Origin: Bin80 sp965116685
Lineage (GTDB): Bacteria; Bacteroidota; Rhodothermia; Rhodothermales; Bin80
Assembly: GCA_965116685.1 (NCBI GenBank)
Contig: OZ220707.1
Span: forward strand, 2,914,001-2,978,000
Length of the DNA: 64,000 nt
Direction of reading: 5' to 3'
In this document: positions 34,407 to 42,665 of the stretch, piece after piece
Numbering within the stretch: position 1 is the first letter of the stretch
Layout of the letters: every line of letters begins with the position of its first letter
Made by a program: the position numbers and the translations under genes
The notes under the pieces: generated by a model
Databases searched by the model: none
The model's input: only the letters and a program-made list of their open reading frames with translations
Told to the model about the DNA's origin: nothing

Positions 34407-35831
34407 ATGAAATTCAGGTTCTTGCTATTCGCCTTCATTCTGATGCTTTTTCCAGGCACCCTGGTGGCACAGAAAGCGGAAATCACCCAGACACTGGATG
34501 TCAGAGCAGATGAATACTTCGATGTGGCTCACCAAATATGGGGGTGGGCAGAATTAGGATATCAGGAAGAAAAAAGTAGTGCCCTGTTGCAGCAGGTGCT
34601 TATGAATGAGGGGTTTTCTGTTGAATCAGGCATTGTGGGGATTCCCACAGCTTTTGTGGCAGAGTATGGCAGAGGTAATCCTGTTATTGGCATCCTAGCC
34701 GAGTTTGATGCCTTGCCAGGATTATCGCAGAAGGCAACGCCAGTTCGAGAGCCGCGCGTGAATGATGGATCAGGACATGCGTGTGGACATCATTTATTCG
34801 GTGCTGCATCCGTCGGGGCTGCGGTAGCGGTCAAGGACTGGTTGGCGGCCAGTGGGCAGAGTGGTACGATCCGGCTTTATGGCACACCTGCTGAAGAGGG
34901 AGGAGCAGGAAAGGTCTATCTGGTCAGAGAAGGGCTTTTCAATGATGTAGACGCAGTGCTTCATTGGCACCCAGGTGACCGGAATGATGCCAGCCCGTCA
35001 ACGACACTGGCGAATCGTTCCGCAAAATTTCGGTTCTATGGACATTCAACGCATGCGGCGGGCGCACCGGAACGGGGCAGAAGTGCACTGGATGGTGTGG
35101 AAGCCATGAATATGATGACCAACCTGCTTCGGGAACATGTGCCTCAGGAGACACGAATCCACTATGTCATTACACGTGGGGGTCTTGCTCCCAATGTGGT
35201 TCCAGACTATGCAGAGGTCTATTACTATGTTCGTCATCCTTTCGCGGAGACGCTTGAAGAGATCTTTCCACGAGTGGTAAAAGCAGCAGAGGGTGCAGCC
35301 TTGGGAACCGGCACAACCATGGATTACGAGATTATTCACGGCCTGCACAGTGTATTGCCGAACAATGTTTTATCCCGCGCAATCCTGGCCAATATGGAAT
35401 CTGTTGGAGGGGTGCAGTATGATGCAGAGGAGCAGCAGTTTGCCGAGGAAATTCAAAAAACTCTGGATGCGACCTCAAGGCCCCTTGGTTCACAAGCAAC
35501 AATCCAACCGTTTACACCGAAGACAAGCAAGGGATCCACAGACGTTGGAGATGTAAGCTATATGGCACCAACGGCAGGTTTCTATGCAGCGACCTGGGTT
35601 CCCGGAACGGCCGCTCATAGCTGGCAAGCCGTTGCTGCAGGGGGGATGAGTATTGGCAAGAAGGGGCTTGTATTGGCATCAAAGGTTTTGGCGATGACCG
35701 CGATAGACCTTGTACTGGATGAGAACTTGTTGCTTGCGGCAAGGGAAGAGTTTGAGCAGAGAAGAGGTGTGGATTTTGTATACCAACCTCTTCTTGGAGA
35801 TAGGGATCCACCTTTAGATTATCGAAAATAG
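34407..35831 (+). CDS. Secreted M20-family amidohydrolase (AbgB-like)
   Basis: A 474-residue metallo-amidohydrolase of the M20D type, like p-aminobenzoyl-glutamate hydrolase subunit B. The start giving MKFRFLLFAF provides a signal peptide ending LVAQK; the open frame extends upstream to 34338, overlapping the nitrilase end. Metal-site features include GHACGHHLFGAASVG and the TPAEEGGAGK glutamate; the lid domain has FYGHSTHAAGAPERGRSALD. It starts 8 bp after the nitrilase stop, so it was co-transcribed with it and may now be affected by the insertion upstream. Confidence 0.82.
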   Translation: MKFRFLLFAFILMLFPGTLVAQKAEITQTLDVRADEYFDVAHQIWGWAELGYQEEKSSALLQQVLMNEGFSVESGIVGIPTAFVAEYGRGNPVIGILAEFDALPGLSQKATPVREPRVNDGSGHACGHHLFGAASVGAAVAVKDWLAASGQSGTIRLYGTPAEEGGAGKVYLVREGLFNDVDAVLHWHPGDRNDASPSTTLANRSAKFRFYGHSTHAAGAPERGRSALDGVEAMNMMTNLLREHVPQETRIHYVITRGGLAPNVVPDYAEVYYYVRHPFAETLEEIFPRVVKAAEGAALGTGTTMDYEIIHGLHSVLPNNVLSRAILANMESVGGVQYDAEEQQFAEEIQKTLDATSRPLGSQATIQPFTPKTSKGSTDVGDVSYMAPTAGFYAATWVPGTAAHSWQAVAAGGMSIGKKGLVLASKVLAMTAIDLVLDENLLLAAREEFEQRRGVDFVYQPLLGDRDPPLDYRK

Positions 35832-36021
35832 TTTTCAGCAAGGGCATGGTACCCGTCCAGACCCTCATACCTAGCTCTGGATCGTGGATATTCCCGTCGC
35901 CCATCACCTCGACGGGGTCGAGCCCATCTGCAGTTTGGGGGTATTGGAGGAACGATCCGGGTTGATGGAACCTGTCCGCTACACGGGGGTTCGGATTAGG
36001 GTGTGGTATAAATCCCGTTTC

Positions 36022-36316
36022 AATGTTTCGATTCCCAACCACCCATGAAGAGGTCTAGGAGCTATTGGACACGCTTCCTGACGTCAATACGCTCCCACGC
36101 TATATTGAGGAGCATGGACTCATGTTCCAGATTAAAACCAAAGATTCTCCTGGTGCTTACATCTTTCAGCATAAAAAAGATCGCTCATACGGGTCGTTCA
36201 ATGATTTTCTAATAAGTATCGAAGACGACGGGGCGAATTGGTATGTAAAGCCGATCTCCTTTGATCATCCTCCGATGCGAATTCCCAAACGCATTGACCG
36301 CCCGGAGAGCCAATAA
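36022..36316 (+). pseudogene. Small unknown gene with an in-frame amber codon
   Basis: From the ATG at 36022 the frame reads MFRFPTTHEEV, then TAG, then continues ELLDTLPDVNTLPRYIEE through to 36316. The composition (charged, ordered secondary-structure pattern) looks coding on both sides of the TAG. An alternative is an 83-residue protein from the ATG at 36065. I do not recognise the family. A possible 37-codon frame (36324-36437) follows directly, then an insertion-sequence relic, so the locus has probably been eroded. Confidence 0.35.
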
Positions 36317-36323
36317 CCGCTCC

Positions 36324-36437
36324 ATGCAAATGGAGTCTACCAACAAGCCCATACCCCATCAAGACGGTATTCCGTCTAGTGTTTTGACTGCAGCCCAGCA
36401 GTTGATTGATGAAATCATCAGAGCCTCTGAGAGCTAG
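36324..36437 (+). CDS. Possible 37-residue small protein
   Basis: Frame starting MQMESTNKPI and ending in a helical, amphipathic stretch (LTAAQQLIDEIIRASES). It begins 8 bp after the preceding frame. Its stop overlaps the left end of an ISNCY relic, so the natural 3' end may be lost. No homologue is recognised. Confidence 0.2.
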   Translation: MQMESTNKPIPHQDGIPSSVLTAAQQLIDEIIRASES

Positions 36438-36545
36438 TGCTTGGCAGAAAATAGCTGTTTTTCGAATTTTGATTCTGCAGAAGTTGGCAGGTTTGCTCCA
36501 TTTTCTCTGTAATATGACGAACGTTGGGAACGCCGTATCCATCTG
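36436..36545. mobile_element. Relic of an ISNCY-family element end
   Basis: About 110 bp resemble the left end of the ISNCY element at 56705. The first 22 bases (AGTGCTTGGCAGAAAATAGC plus TG) are identical, and similarity of roughly three quarters continues to the TATCCAT/GTCCATT region. No transposase or opposite end is present here, so this is a solo or truncated end. Confidence 0.65.
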
Positions 36546-36686
36546 AAATTGACGTTTTCGTGTAGGATACCGTTACAGACATAATGATGCGGTATCCCTA
36601 AGACTCAGTTCTAAAATGGCGGCATGATAAGGTGATCATGGATACGGAGGGTCAACGAATGAGATGGGCAACCCAATATTTTAATA

Positions 36687-39600
36687 ATGAGGAGGCATTG
36701 TTTTTCGATCACTCTCAGAAATCAACCCCGTGCTGAAGGTGGCCGGAAAATTCATTGGCTTGTCGGAGTGGTCACCGGTTTATGCTTTTTGCAGGATTCT
36801 CCGGTTGCCGCAGCCCAAGAGAGCCCCGAGTATGAGACTGGTGTCGTGGTCGTGCAGTTCGATTCCACTACACAGATTGCACCGAAGACTAGTCGGACAG
36901 GACTGGCTGGATTTGATCAGTTGGCTTTCAGGTACGAGGTCCACACGATCGAGCGTGTGGACCCATTTTTGGATTATGTCCTGCCAACGCCGAAGACGCG
37001 TAGAAATCTACTGGTACTCCGTCGTACCTATTACGTGCGTTATCATGCAGGGCAGGACCCGGTTACCGTTGCAGGGGGCTTCTCGGGCGTCTCAGGGGTG
37101 GTGTATGCAGAGCCGGTTGCCGTGAATCGGCTTCATGCACTGGACCGAATGGAGTTCGTTGATCCCAATGATTCAAGGTTCAGACTACAGTCAGAGCTTC
37201 GCTTACTTCGTTTGCCAGAGGCTTGGGATGAAGTGAAGGGCGAATCTGGGCACCCAAAGGTCGTCATTGCCATTGTTGATGGTGGAGGGGAATGGCGACA
37301 CCAGGATCTACACGCAAATATATGGACGAATGAAGACGAAATTCCGGGCAACGGGATTGATGATGACCAAAACGGGTTCATCGACGACGTTCATGGGGTT
37401 AACTTTTCGAATGGAGACCATACAAATAATGACCCGACAAGACAACCGGAGTTATTTGGTAATCCTTGGCACGGGACGGCAACTGCAGGAGCAGCGAGTG
37501 CCGTTAGCGACAACAATATTGGGGTCGCTGGCGCATCATGGAATGCTTCGCTGATCCATCTGGATTGGGGCTTCGTTATGGGTATGAGGACGTTCTTTAT
37601 GCGGCTGCGAACGGAGCAGATATTATCAGCACGAGCTGGATTGGACATGTGGATGCAGATTTGGCCGCTCAATTCATAGATCAGTCCTTGCACTTGGCCA
37701 CGGATCTAGGGTCGCTTATCGTCAGCTCAGTTGGAAATTCACAGTTGAATATTGATTTGTTCAGGTTTTATCCTGCCCGTCATCCCAGGGTACTTTCGGT
37801 AGGTGCAACGGAGAAAGCAAACATCCGGCGTGCATCCTTTTCGAATTATGGCAAATTGGTCGATGTGTTTGCTCCAGGGGTGTCGATCCTTACGACGGGT
37901 ATCAATGATGGCTACATTGAGGTCAGCGGAACATCACTAGCGTCTTCTTTGGTAGCCGGGGTTGCTGCTCTGATCAAAACAAAGTTTCCAGACATGACAC
38001 CAGACGCGGTACGTGAGAAGATTCGGGTTTCTGCCGAGAGGATTGATTTGGTGAATCCTGGCTTTGCGGGACAGCTTGGCCGCGGTTTTGTGAACGCGTT
38101 TGCAGCGGCTCAGGAGACTAATCATTCCGGCGTACATATGAAACGATGGTCATGGAAAGATCATGATGGCGATCACACCATTGTCCCGGGAGACGAGGTT
38201 ACGGTCACTGCATTGTTCAGTAATGATCTGGCAGATGCAAGGAATCTCACTGTGGGGATGGAAAGTGCTGAGCGGTATCCATTTCTTCAAGTATACCGAG
38301 AAGATGTTAATATTGGCTTCCTGGGAAGTGGCGATTCAACGGAGGTGACGTTTCAGTTTCGTGTGAATGCAGGCGCACCTCCAAATCAGCGTGTCCGCTT
38401 CTATGTACGTGTTCGGGCAGAGGATACAGACGATATATCTGATGTGCTTTCATTTCGGGTGAACCGTTCTTTTGATGTCATTCATCGGAACCTAAGTGCA
38501 CTTTACACTGCAACGGGTGGGGATCAGTGGCGCAATAATGAAAATTGGGATCTTATGAAGACCCCGAATGAGCAAGAACTGAGTCAGTGGCACGGGATAT
38601 TGATGCTAGAAGGTTGGATATACAGCCTGCGCCTGTCTCAGAACAATCTTACGGGGATGTTACCACCCGAGTTGGTTGATCTCTCTGAGTTACAAATACT
38701 TGATTTAGTTGACAATTCTCTCTCTGGATCAATTCCAGATGGATGGAACCGTTTTTCCGAGCTACGCAGCCTGGTTTTGGCATACAATTCGTTCTCTGGT
38801 GCGATTCCATCTGAACTCGGTGAACTCACGAATTTGGAATGGCTGAATCTATACGGGAATTCTTTTTCGGGTCCAATACCTTCCTCGCTGGGAAATTTGG
38901 CAAATCTGAAAATTCTGGATCTGGGCAAAAACATGTTCACGGGTTCCATTCCGTCTAAATTGGGGAATCTCTCCAAGTTGACGTGGATGGATCTGCGAGA
39001 AAATGCATTCACGGGTTCCATTCCACCGGGGCTCGGTAATCTTTCGGATCTCCAAGTATTGGATCTAGGTCATAATTCACTCTCAGGGATGATTCCCCCC
39101 GAACTTGGTAATCTTTCGGATCTCCAAGTGTTGGATTTAAGTCATAATTCGCTCTCAGGGATGGTTCCCCCCGAACTTGGTAATTTTTCCCAACTGAATT
39201 CGCTGAAGCTGTCACACAACACGTTGGTAGGCAGACTCCCAAGGAGTTTTATGCAACTGGACAGTCTAAAAGTTTTTTCATTTGACGGACAATATCTATG
39301 TGCGCCTCGGGATGATGAATTTCAAGTATGGTTGAAGAGTATTCCAGATGTCAAAGGGAGCGTGTGCTCGGTGTTGGAGTTCGCGGGAGGTATTGAAGAT
39401 CAACATTACGTTCAGTCGAATCCCATCACGCCTCTGATCCTGCCGGAAGCCACCGGGGGGGATGCTCCAATCAAGTATACGCTGGCTCCATCTTTGCCTG
39501 CAGGACTGGAATTTGACGCATCAACCCGTACGCTCAGTGGAACCCCGACCATGATTACCTCCTCTCCCATAGAGTATACTTACAGAGCTACAGACAGAGC

Positions 39601-39964
39601 TACAGATGCAGGTGGATTCACGGACAGCCTTCTGTTTCAGATTAATGTCTACGCTCCGGTCTCTGTTACGGGAGAGTTTTTGCCGGAAGCCTTTAAGGCT
39701 CTTGGCAACTTCCCGAATCCCTTTCAAGTAGTTACCCAGTTGACCTTTGACCTCCCCCAAGATGCTGGTGTACAGGTAGAGGTTATGGATGTGACTGGAA
39801 GGCGTTTGTTCACGGTTCCTGAGAATCGTATTGCCGCCGGATGGTCGAAGACCATCGAGCTGAATGGCGAGTCGCTGCCCGCAGGACTCTACTTGTACCG
39901 TTTGATTGCAGACCTGCCCCTGGGAAGAGCCGTGCAAGTGGGACGCTTTGTACGAATTCGGTAA
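36687..39964 (+). pseudogene. S8 subtilisin-like protease with LRRs and T9SS sorting domain, frameshifted
   Basis: Two overlapping frames (36687-37679 and 37538-39964) form one protein of about 1,090 residues. The first holds a signal peptide, propeptide, the Asp site (VVIAIVDGGGEW, with DGG in place of DTG) and His site (NPWHGTATAG). The second holds the Ser site (EVSGTSLASSLVAG), about nine 24-residue plant-type leucine-rich repeats (N-x-L-(S/T)-G-x-(I/L)-P pattern), a putative Ig domain and a C-terminal T9SS sorting domain (NFPNPF ... LPAGLYLYRL). The phase changes near 37565 (HLD to GLRYGYEDV), where a few residues also seem missing. Real decay and sequencing error cannot be separated here. 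Confidence 0.75.
39035..39178 (+). repeat. Two 72-bp tandem units encoding identical-looking LRRs
   Basis: GGTAATCTTTCGGATCTCCA begins at 39035 and 39107, and a diverged third unit begins at 39179. The units differ at only a few positions, far less than other LRR units in the same gene. This suggests recent in-frame duplication of one 24-residue repeat. Confidence 0.8.
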
Positions 39965-40040
39965 GAGCGATTTTGTTAGTGATTACGGGAGAGTGGATTG
40001 ATCCCATGTCAAGACTGCACATCAGATCACCAGATAGGAG

Positions 40041-40595
40041 TTAACTCACTTTGTGGAATAATTTATCAACTACGTGGGTTGGTTGACCAATAAACTTCTG
40101 AAAATAAACCCTTTCTACCTTCCGGTTGCAGTCGTGAGCTAGAATGTGTTTGTAGTTCAAATTTGACGCAGAGAAGATACTTTGCATTCGTCCAGGATAT
40201 CGGCCTTTATTCCCTCTGGGAGCGTCAACAAAAATCATATCCCAAAAGGTATCAAGAATGGTTTTAGGCAGAATCAACTGAAGTTTTTCTGGTTGATCAA
40301 TTATCCTTTTCCATTGTCTCCGCTTGGTCGTGTATTCTATTTCTTCTACTGTAATGCCCGGGTTTTTTGATTTCACCTTCTGAACCCAGTATGCACTGTC
40401 TTCCAGGAATAAAGTTTGACCTCCGGAATTAATGTCCATCCAGTAGGGAGAGTCATTGCCAAGACCAAAAACCAGAACATTGCCTGGAGAAAGAGAATCA
40501 ATCAACTCTCCGATGTACTGGTACTCCTTGAGAGAGCAATTCCCAGGGTTTGAAGCAACCAATTTTCGAAAATCAATATCCATGCCTCTGTCCAT
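40041..40595 (-). CDS. GXM/IRX15 (DUF579, Polysacc_synt_4)-type methyltransferase-like protein
   Basis: A 184-residue protein resembling the catalytic half of plant glucuronoxylan 4-O-methyltransferases. The SAM-binding region NVLVFGLGNDSPYWMDINSGGQTLFLEDS, followed by spaced segments VEEIEYTTK and FWDMIFVDAPRGNKGRYPGRMQSIFSASNL, then HILAHDCNR, follow the order seen in that family. The plant proteins are Golgi-anchored; this one has no signal peptide and is shorter, so it is cytosolic. It may methylate a sugar acid in a surface glycan or a small molecule. No glycan synthesis genes are adjacent; GH53 lies next to it in the same direction. The start could also be the ATG at 40583. Confidence 0.6.
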   Translation of the reverse strand: MDRGMDIDFRKLVASNPGNCSLKEYQYIGELIDSLSPGNVLVFGLGNDSPYWMDINSGGQTLFLEDSAYWVQKVKSKNPGITVEEIEYTTKRRQWKRIIDQPEKLQLILPKTILDTFWDMIFVDAPRGNKGRYPGRMQSIFSASNLNYKHILAHDCNRKVERVYFQKFIGQPTHVVDKLFHKVS

Positions 40596-40930
40596 TACCG
40601 CTGTTGCTTATGAAAATTACAATTGACCGATTGACGACCGTAATCGTGATCAAACTTGCAGGCCATGTTCATCCCTGTGAACGGGGAGTTTTTCTCTGGC
40701 TATGATGATCATTATGGATCGAAATCTGGACCGAAATTTCTATTTCTACCTGCATGTTTCCATCAGAAAATATTTAGTCGAACTTCGTGAAATTGAAGCC
40801 TTTGCCATCTCAAAAGAGTCGCAGATAGGGTGTCCATGATTCCAATATTTTTGCAAAGTTACTGATTTGTTCATAAACACCATCGTAATGCTGCACATTC
40901 CAACCATGTGGACCACCATTCCGAGGCGAG
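40596..40930. other. Spacer, no convincing gene
   Basis: 335 bp between the GH53 gene and the GXM-like gene. On the minus strand, 40811-40930 reads as a short coding-like tail (GWNVQHYDGVYEQISNFAK and on) without a head, which could be a gene fragment. Nothing else is recognised. Confidence 0.35.
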
Positions 40931-42259
40931 TTATGGCACAAGGAACAAAGGGATGGTTTGCAATTCAGGGGTACGGATCCAGTATGTCCCGGAGGGGAGT
41001 CCAGACACGGAGAGGATAACATTGCTCCGACATAAAGCTGCTTGTGTCCGTACGCGTTGTCCCAACTGGTTATAGATCTCAATAACCCCGCATGTCGGGT
41101 TTCCCAAATGAATATTCACCGCATTCTCGCCAATCCGTGCAGGGTTCGGAAACAGACTCAATGCAGAGGGATGTTCGGGAGATTCAGATTGTGTAGGGAT
41201 GCCTGCTCCCAGAGCGCTTGCTCCCGGAAGTACCTCACCCTCGAAATCGAATAATGTGAGATTTTCCCAGGGAGAGCCGAAGCCGGGGGCAGCAATGTAT
41301 TCAGGTGCCCAGTAGCAAATACCGGAGGACACATGTTCCCATAGTTTTTTGATGAAGGCGGCCTGCCCCTCTGGAGTTGCAGGGTACCCAGGCAATACAT
41401 GCTCGGGCAGACCAATCCTGTTATGTGTGTCATCTTTCCAGGCAAGCGTCCATGGGTATGCGGTTTCGATTAGCATAACAGGTTTGCCGTAACGGCGTTC
41501 CAGTTCCTGAACAGCCTTGGAAAACGAGTCAAGCGGGCCGTGCCAGAAGGGATAATATGAGATCCCAATCAGGTCGTAATCAAGTGCATAGGGCGCGAGA
41601 TTATCGAAAAACCAACGGGCCCCTTCAAGGTCACCTCCCCGGTCGATGTGCAGCATGATTCGGGCGGAGCTGGCATCCCGTACGGCTTTTGCGGCCGAGC
41701 CAAGTAGTCCCGCTAGTTTATCCCACTGTGCCGGAATATCAAAGGAGCCTCCAACGCGTCCGGTATTCCATAGCATACCGGTTGTGATTTCGTTGCCGGT
41801 CTGGACGATTATCGGCGGTGTGCCCTGCTGTTTCAGGGCCTGGACCGCCTGATAGGTGTGTGCATAGACGCTGTCACGCAGTTCGCTCTCTGAAAGCTGG
41901 GACCACGCAGATGGTTTTTGCTGTGTGCCTGGATCGGCCCACGTATCCGAGTAATGCAGGTTGAGGATGATGTTCAAATCGAGATCATACCCCCTGCGTG
42001 CAAGTTTCAACACATCCGATAGAGCGTCATATCGTTCGATAGGCGTGTGGAAGAGTCTTAATCGAATGCTGTTCAGACCGTTTTCCTTCAGAATATGGAG
42101 GGCATCCTCCACAAGACTCTGGGAGGTGTACACGGCTCCTCCCCCCTCCAATTCATCCAGCATGGAAATATCTGCGCAGCGAAGCGGTTGGGAGTCCGCG
42201 AATGGTACTATCGCACAAATTCCCAATAAACAGGTAACCACTCTGTAATTGAATCGCAT
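40931..42259 (-). CDS. GH53 endo-beta-1,4-galactanase with T9SS sorting domain
   Basis: A 442-residue secreted glycoside hydrolase family 53 enzyme, expected to cut beta-1,4-galactan (arabinogalactan type I). The start is set at the ATG giving MRFNYRVVTC, which provides the signal peptide; an upstream ATG adds 11 residues. Family motifs are RLRLFHTP, LNLHYSDTWADPG, the acid/base E157 (QTGNEITTGMLW) and nucleophile E265 (MLIETAYPWT). The last roughly 80 residues are a T9SS C-terminal sorting domain (LFPNPARIGEN ... VSGLPSGTYWIRT), so the enzyme is probably placed on or released from the cell surface. No transporter for galactan products is adjacent. Confidence 0.87.
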   Translation of the reverse strand: MRFNYRVVTCLLGICAIVPFADSQPLRCADISMLDELEGGGAVYTSQSLVEDALHILKENGLNSIRLRLFHTPIERYDALSDVLKLARRGYDLDLNIILNLHYSDTWADPGTQQKPSAWSQLSESELRDSVYAHTYQAVQALKQQGTPPIIVQTGNEITTGMLWNTGRVGGSFDIPAQWDKLAGLLGSAAKAVRDASSARIMLHIDRGGDLEGARWFFDNLAPYALDYDLIGISYYPFWHGPLDSFSKAVQELERRYGKPVMLIETAYPWTLAWKDDTHNRIGLPEHVLPGYPATPEGQAAFIKKLWEHVSSGICYWAPEYIAAPGFGSPWENLTLFDFEGEVLPGASALGAGIPTQSESPEHPSALSLFPNPARIGENAVNIHLGNPTCGVIEIYNQLGQRVRTQAALCRSNVILSVSGLPSGTYWIRTPELQTIPLFLVP

Positions 42260-42665
42260 TTGTCTCGGATCAACTGCACTCAGTTTGGCCAAGTATGGGC
42301 TGAAAGCTCACGTTGGGGACTGTGTATCCAAGATAGGTGCGTTTGTTGCTCAAAGCAGCGGGTATTGCTGCCCAGCGCCGACATGCCGGTACAATCTTGC
42401 ACATTTATACGATCAAACAGTCTGGCATGGCAAAATCCATCTGTATGGAACCTCGTCCTGGTTATTTTTGTGCTGGCTGTCGCCGACAAGACAGAATACT
42501 TTCTGTCTATGCCCCCGGGAAAACTACCCGTTTTGGTTGGACACCGATGTAAAAATTCAGAGGCATCGGTTGAAGTAGCCGAGCCTATGGACCGGATTTA
42601 CAGGTGACCTGGTTATGATCGGTCGGGCAGTTTTGAAGATCCCCAGCCAGTTTCGTGGCGGAGCA
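42260..42665. other. Spacer, no convincing gene
   Basis: About 400 bp between GH53 and the VIT/VWA gene. Several overlapping plus-strand frames of 65-115 codons exist but are Cys/Trp-rich, mutually overlapping and featureless, so they are treated as chance. Confidence 0.45.

Noticed and set aside
40810..41082. 90-codon minus-strand frame overlapping the end of the GH53 gene
   Set aside because: Its first half is a shadow of the GH53 gene; only the last roughly 30 codons outside that gene look coding-like, at most a fragment.
42249..42607. Overlapping plus-strand frames of 109 and 115 codons
   Set aside because: They overlap each other in different phases, are Cys/Trp-rich and show no conserved feature; treated as chance.
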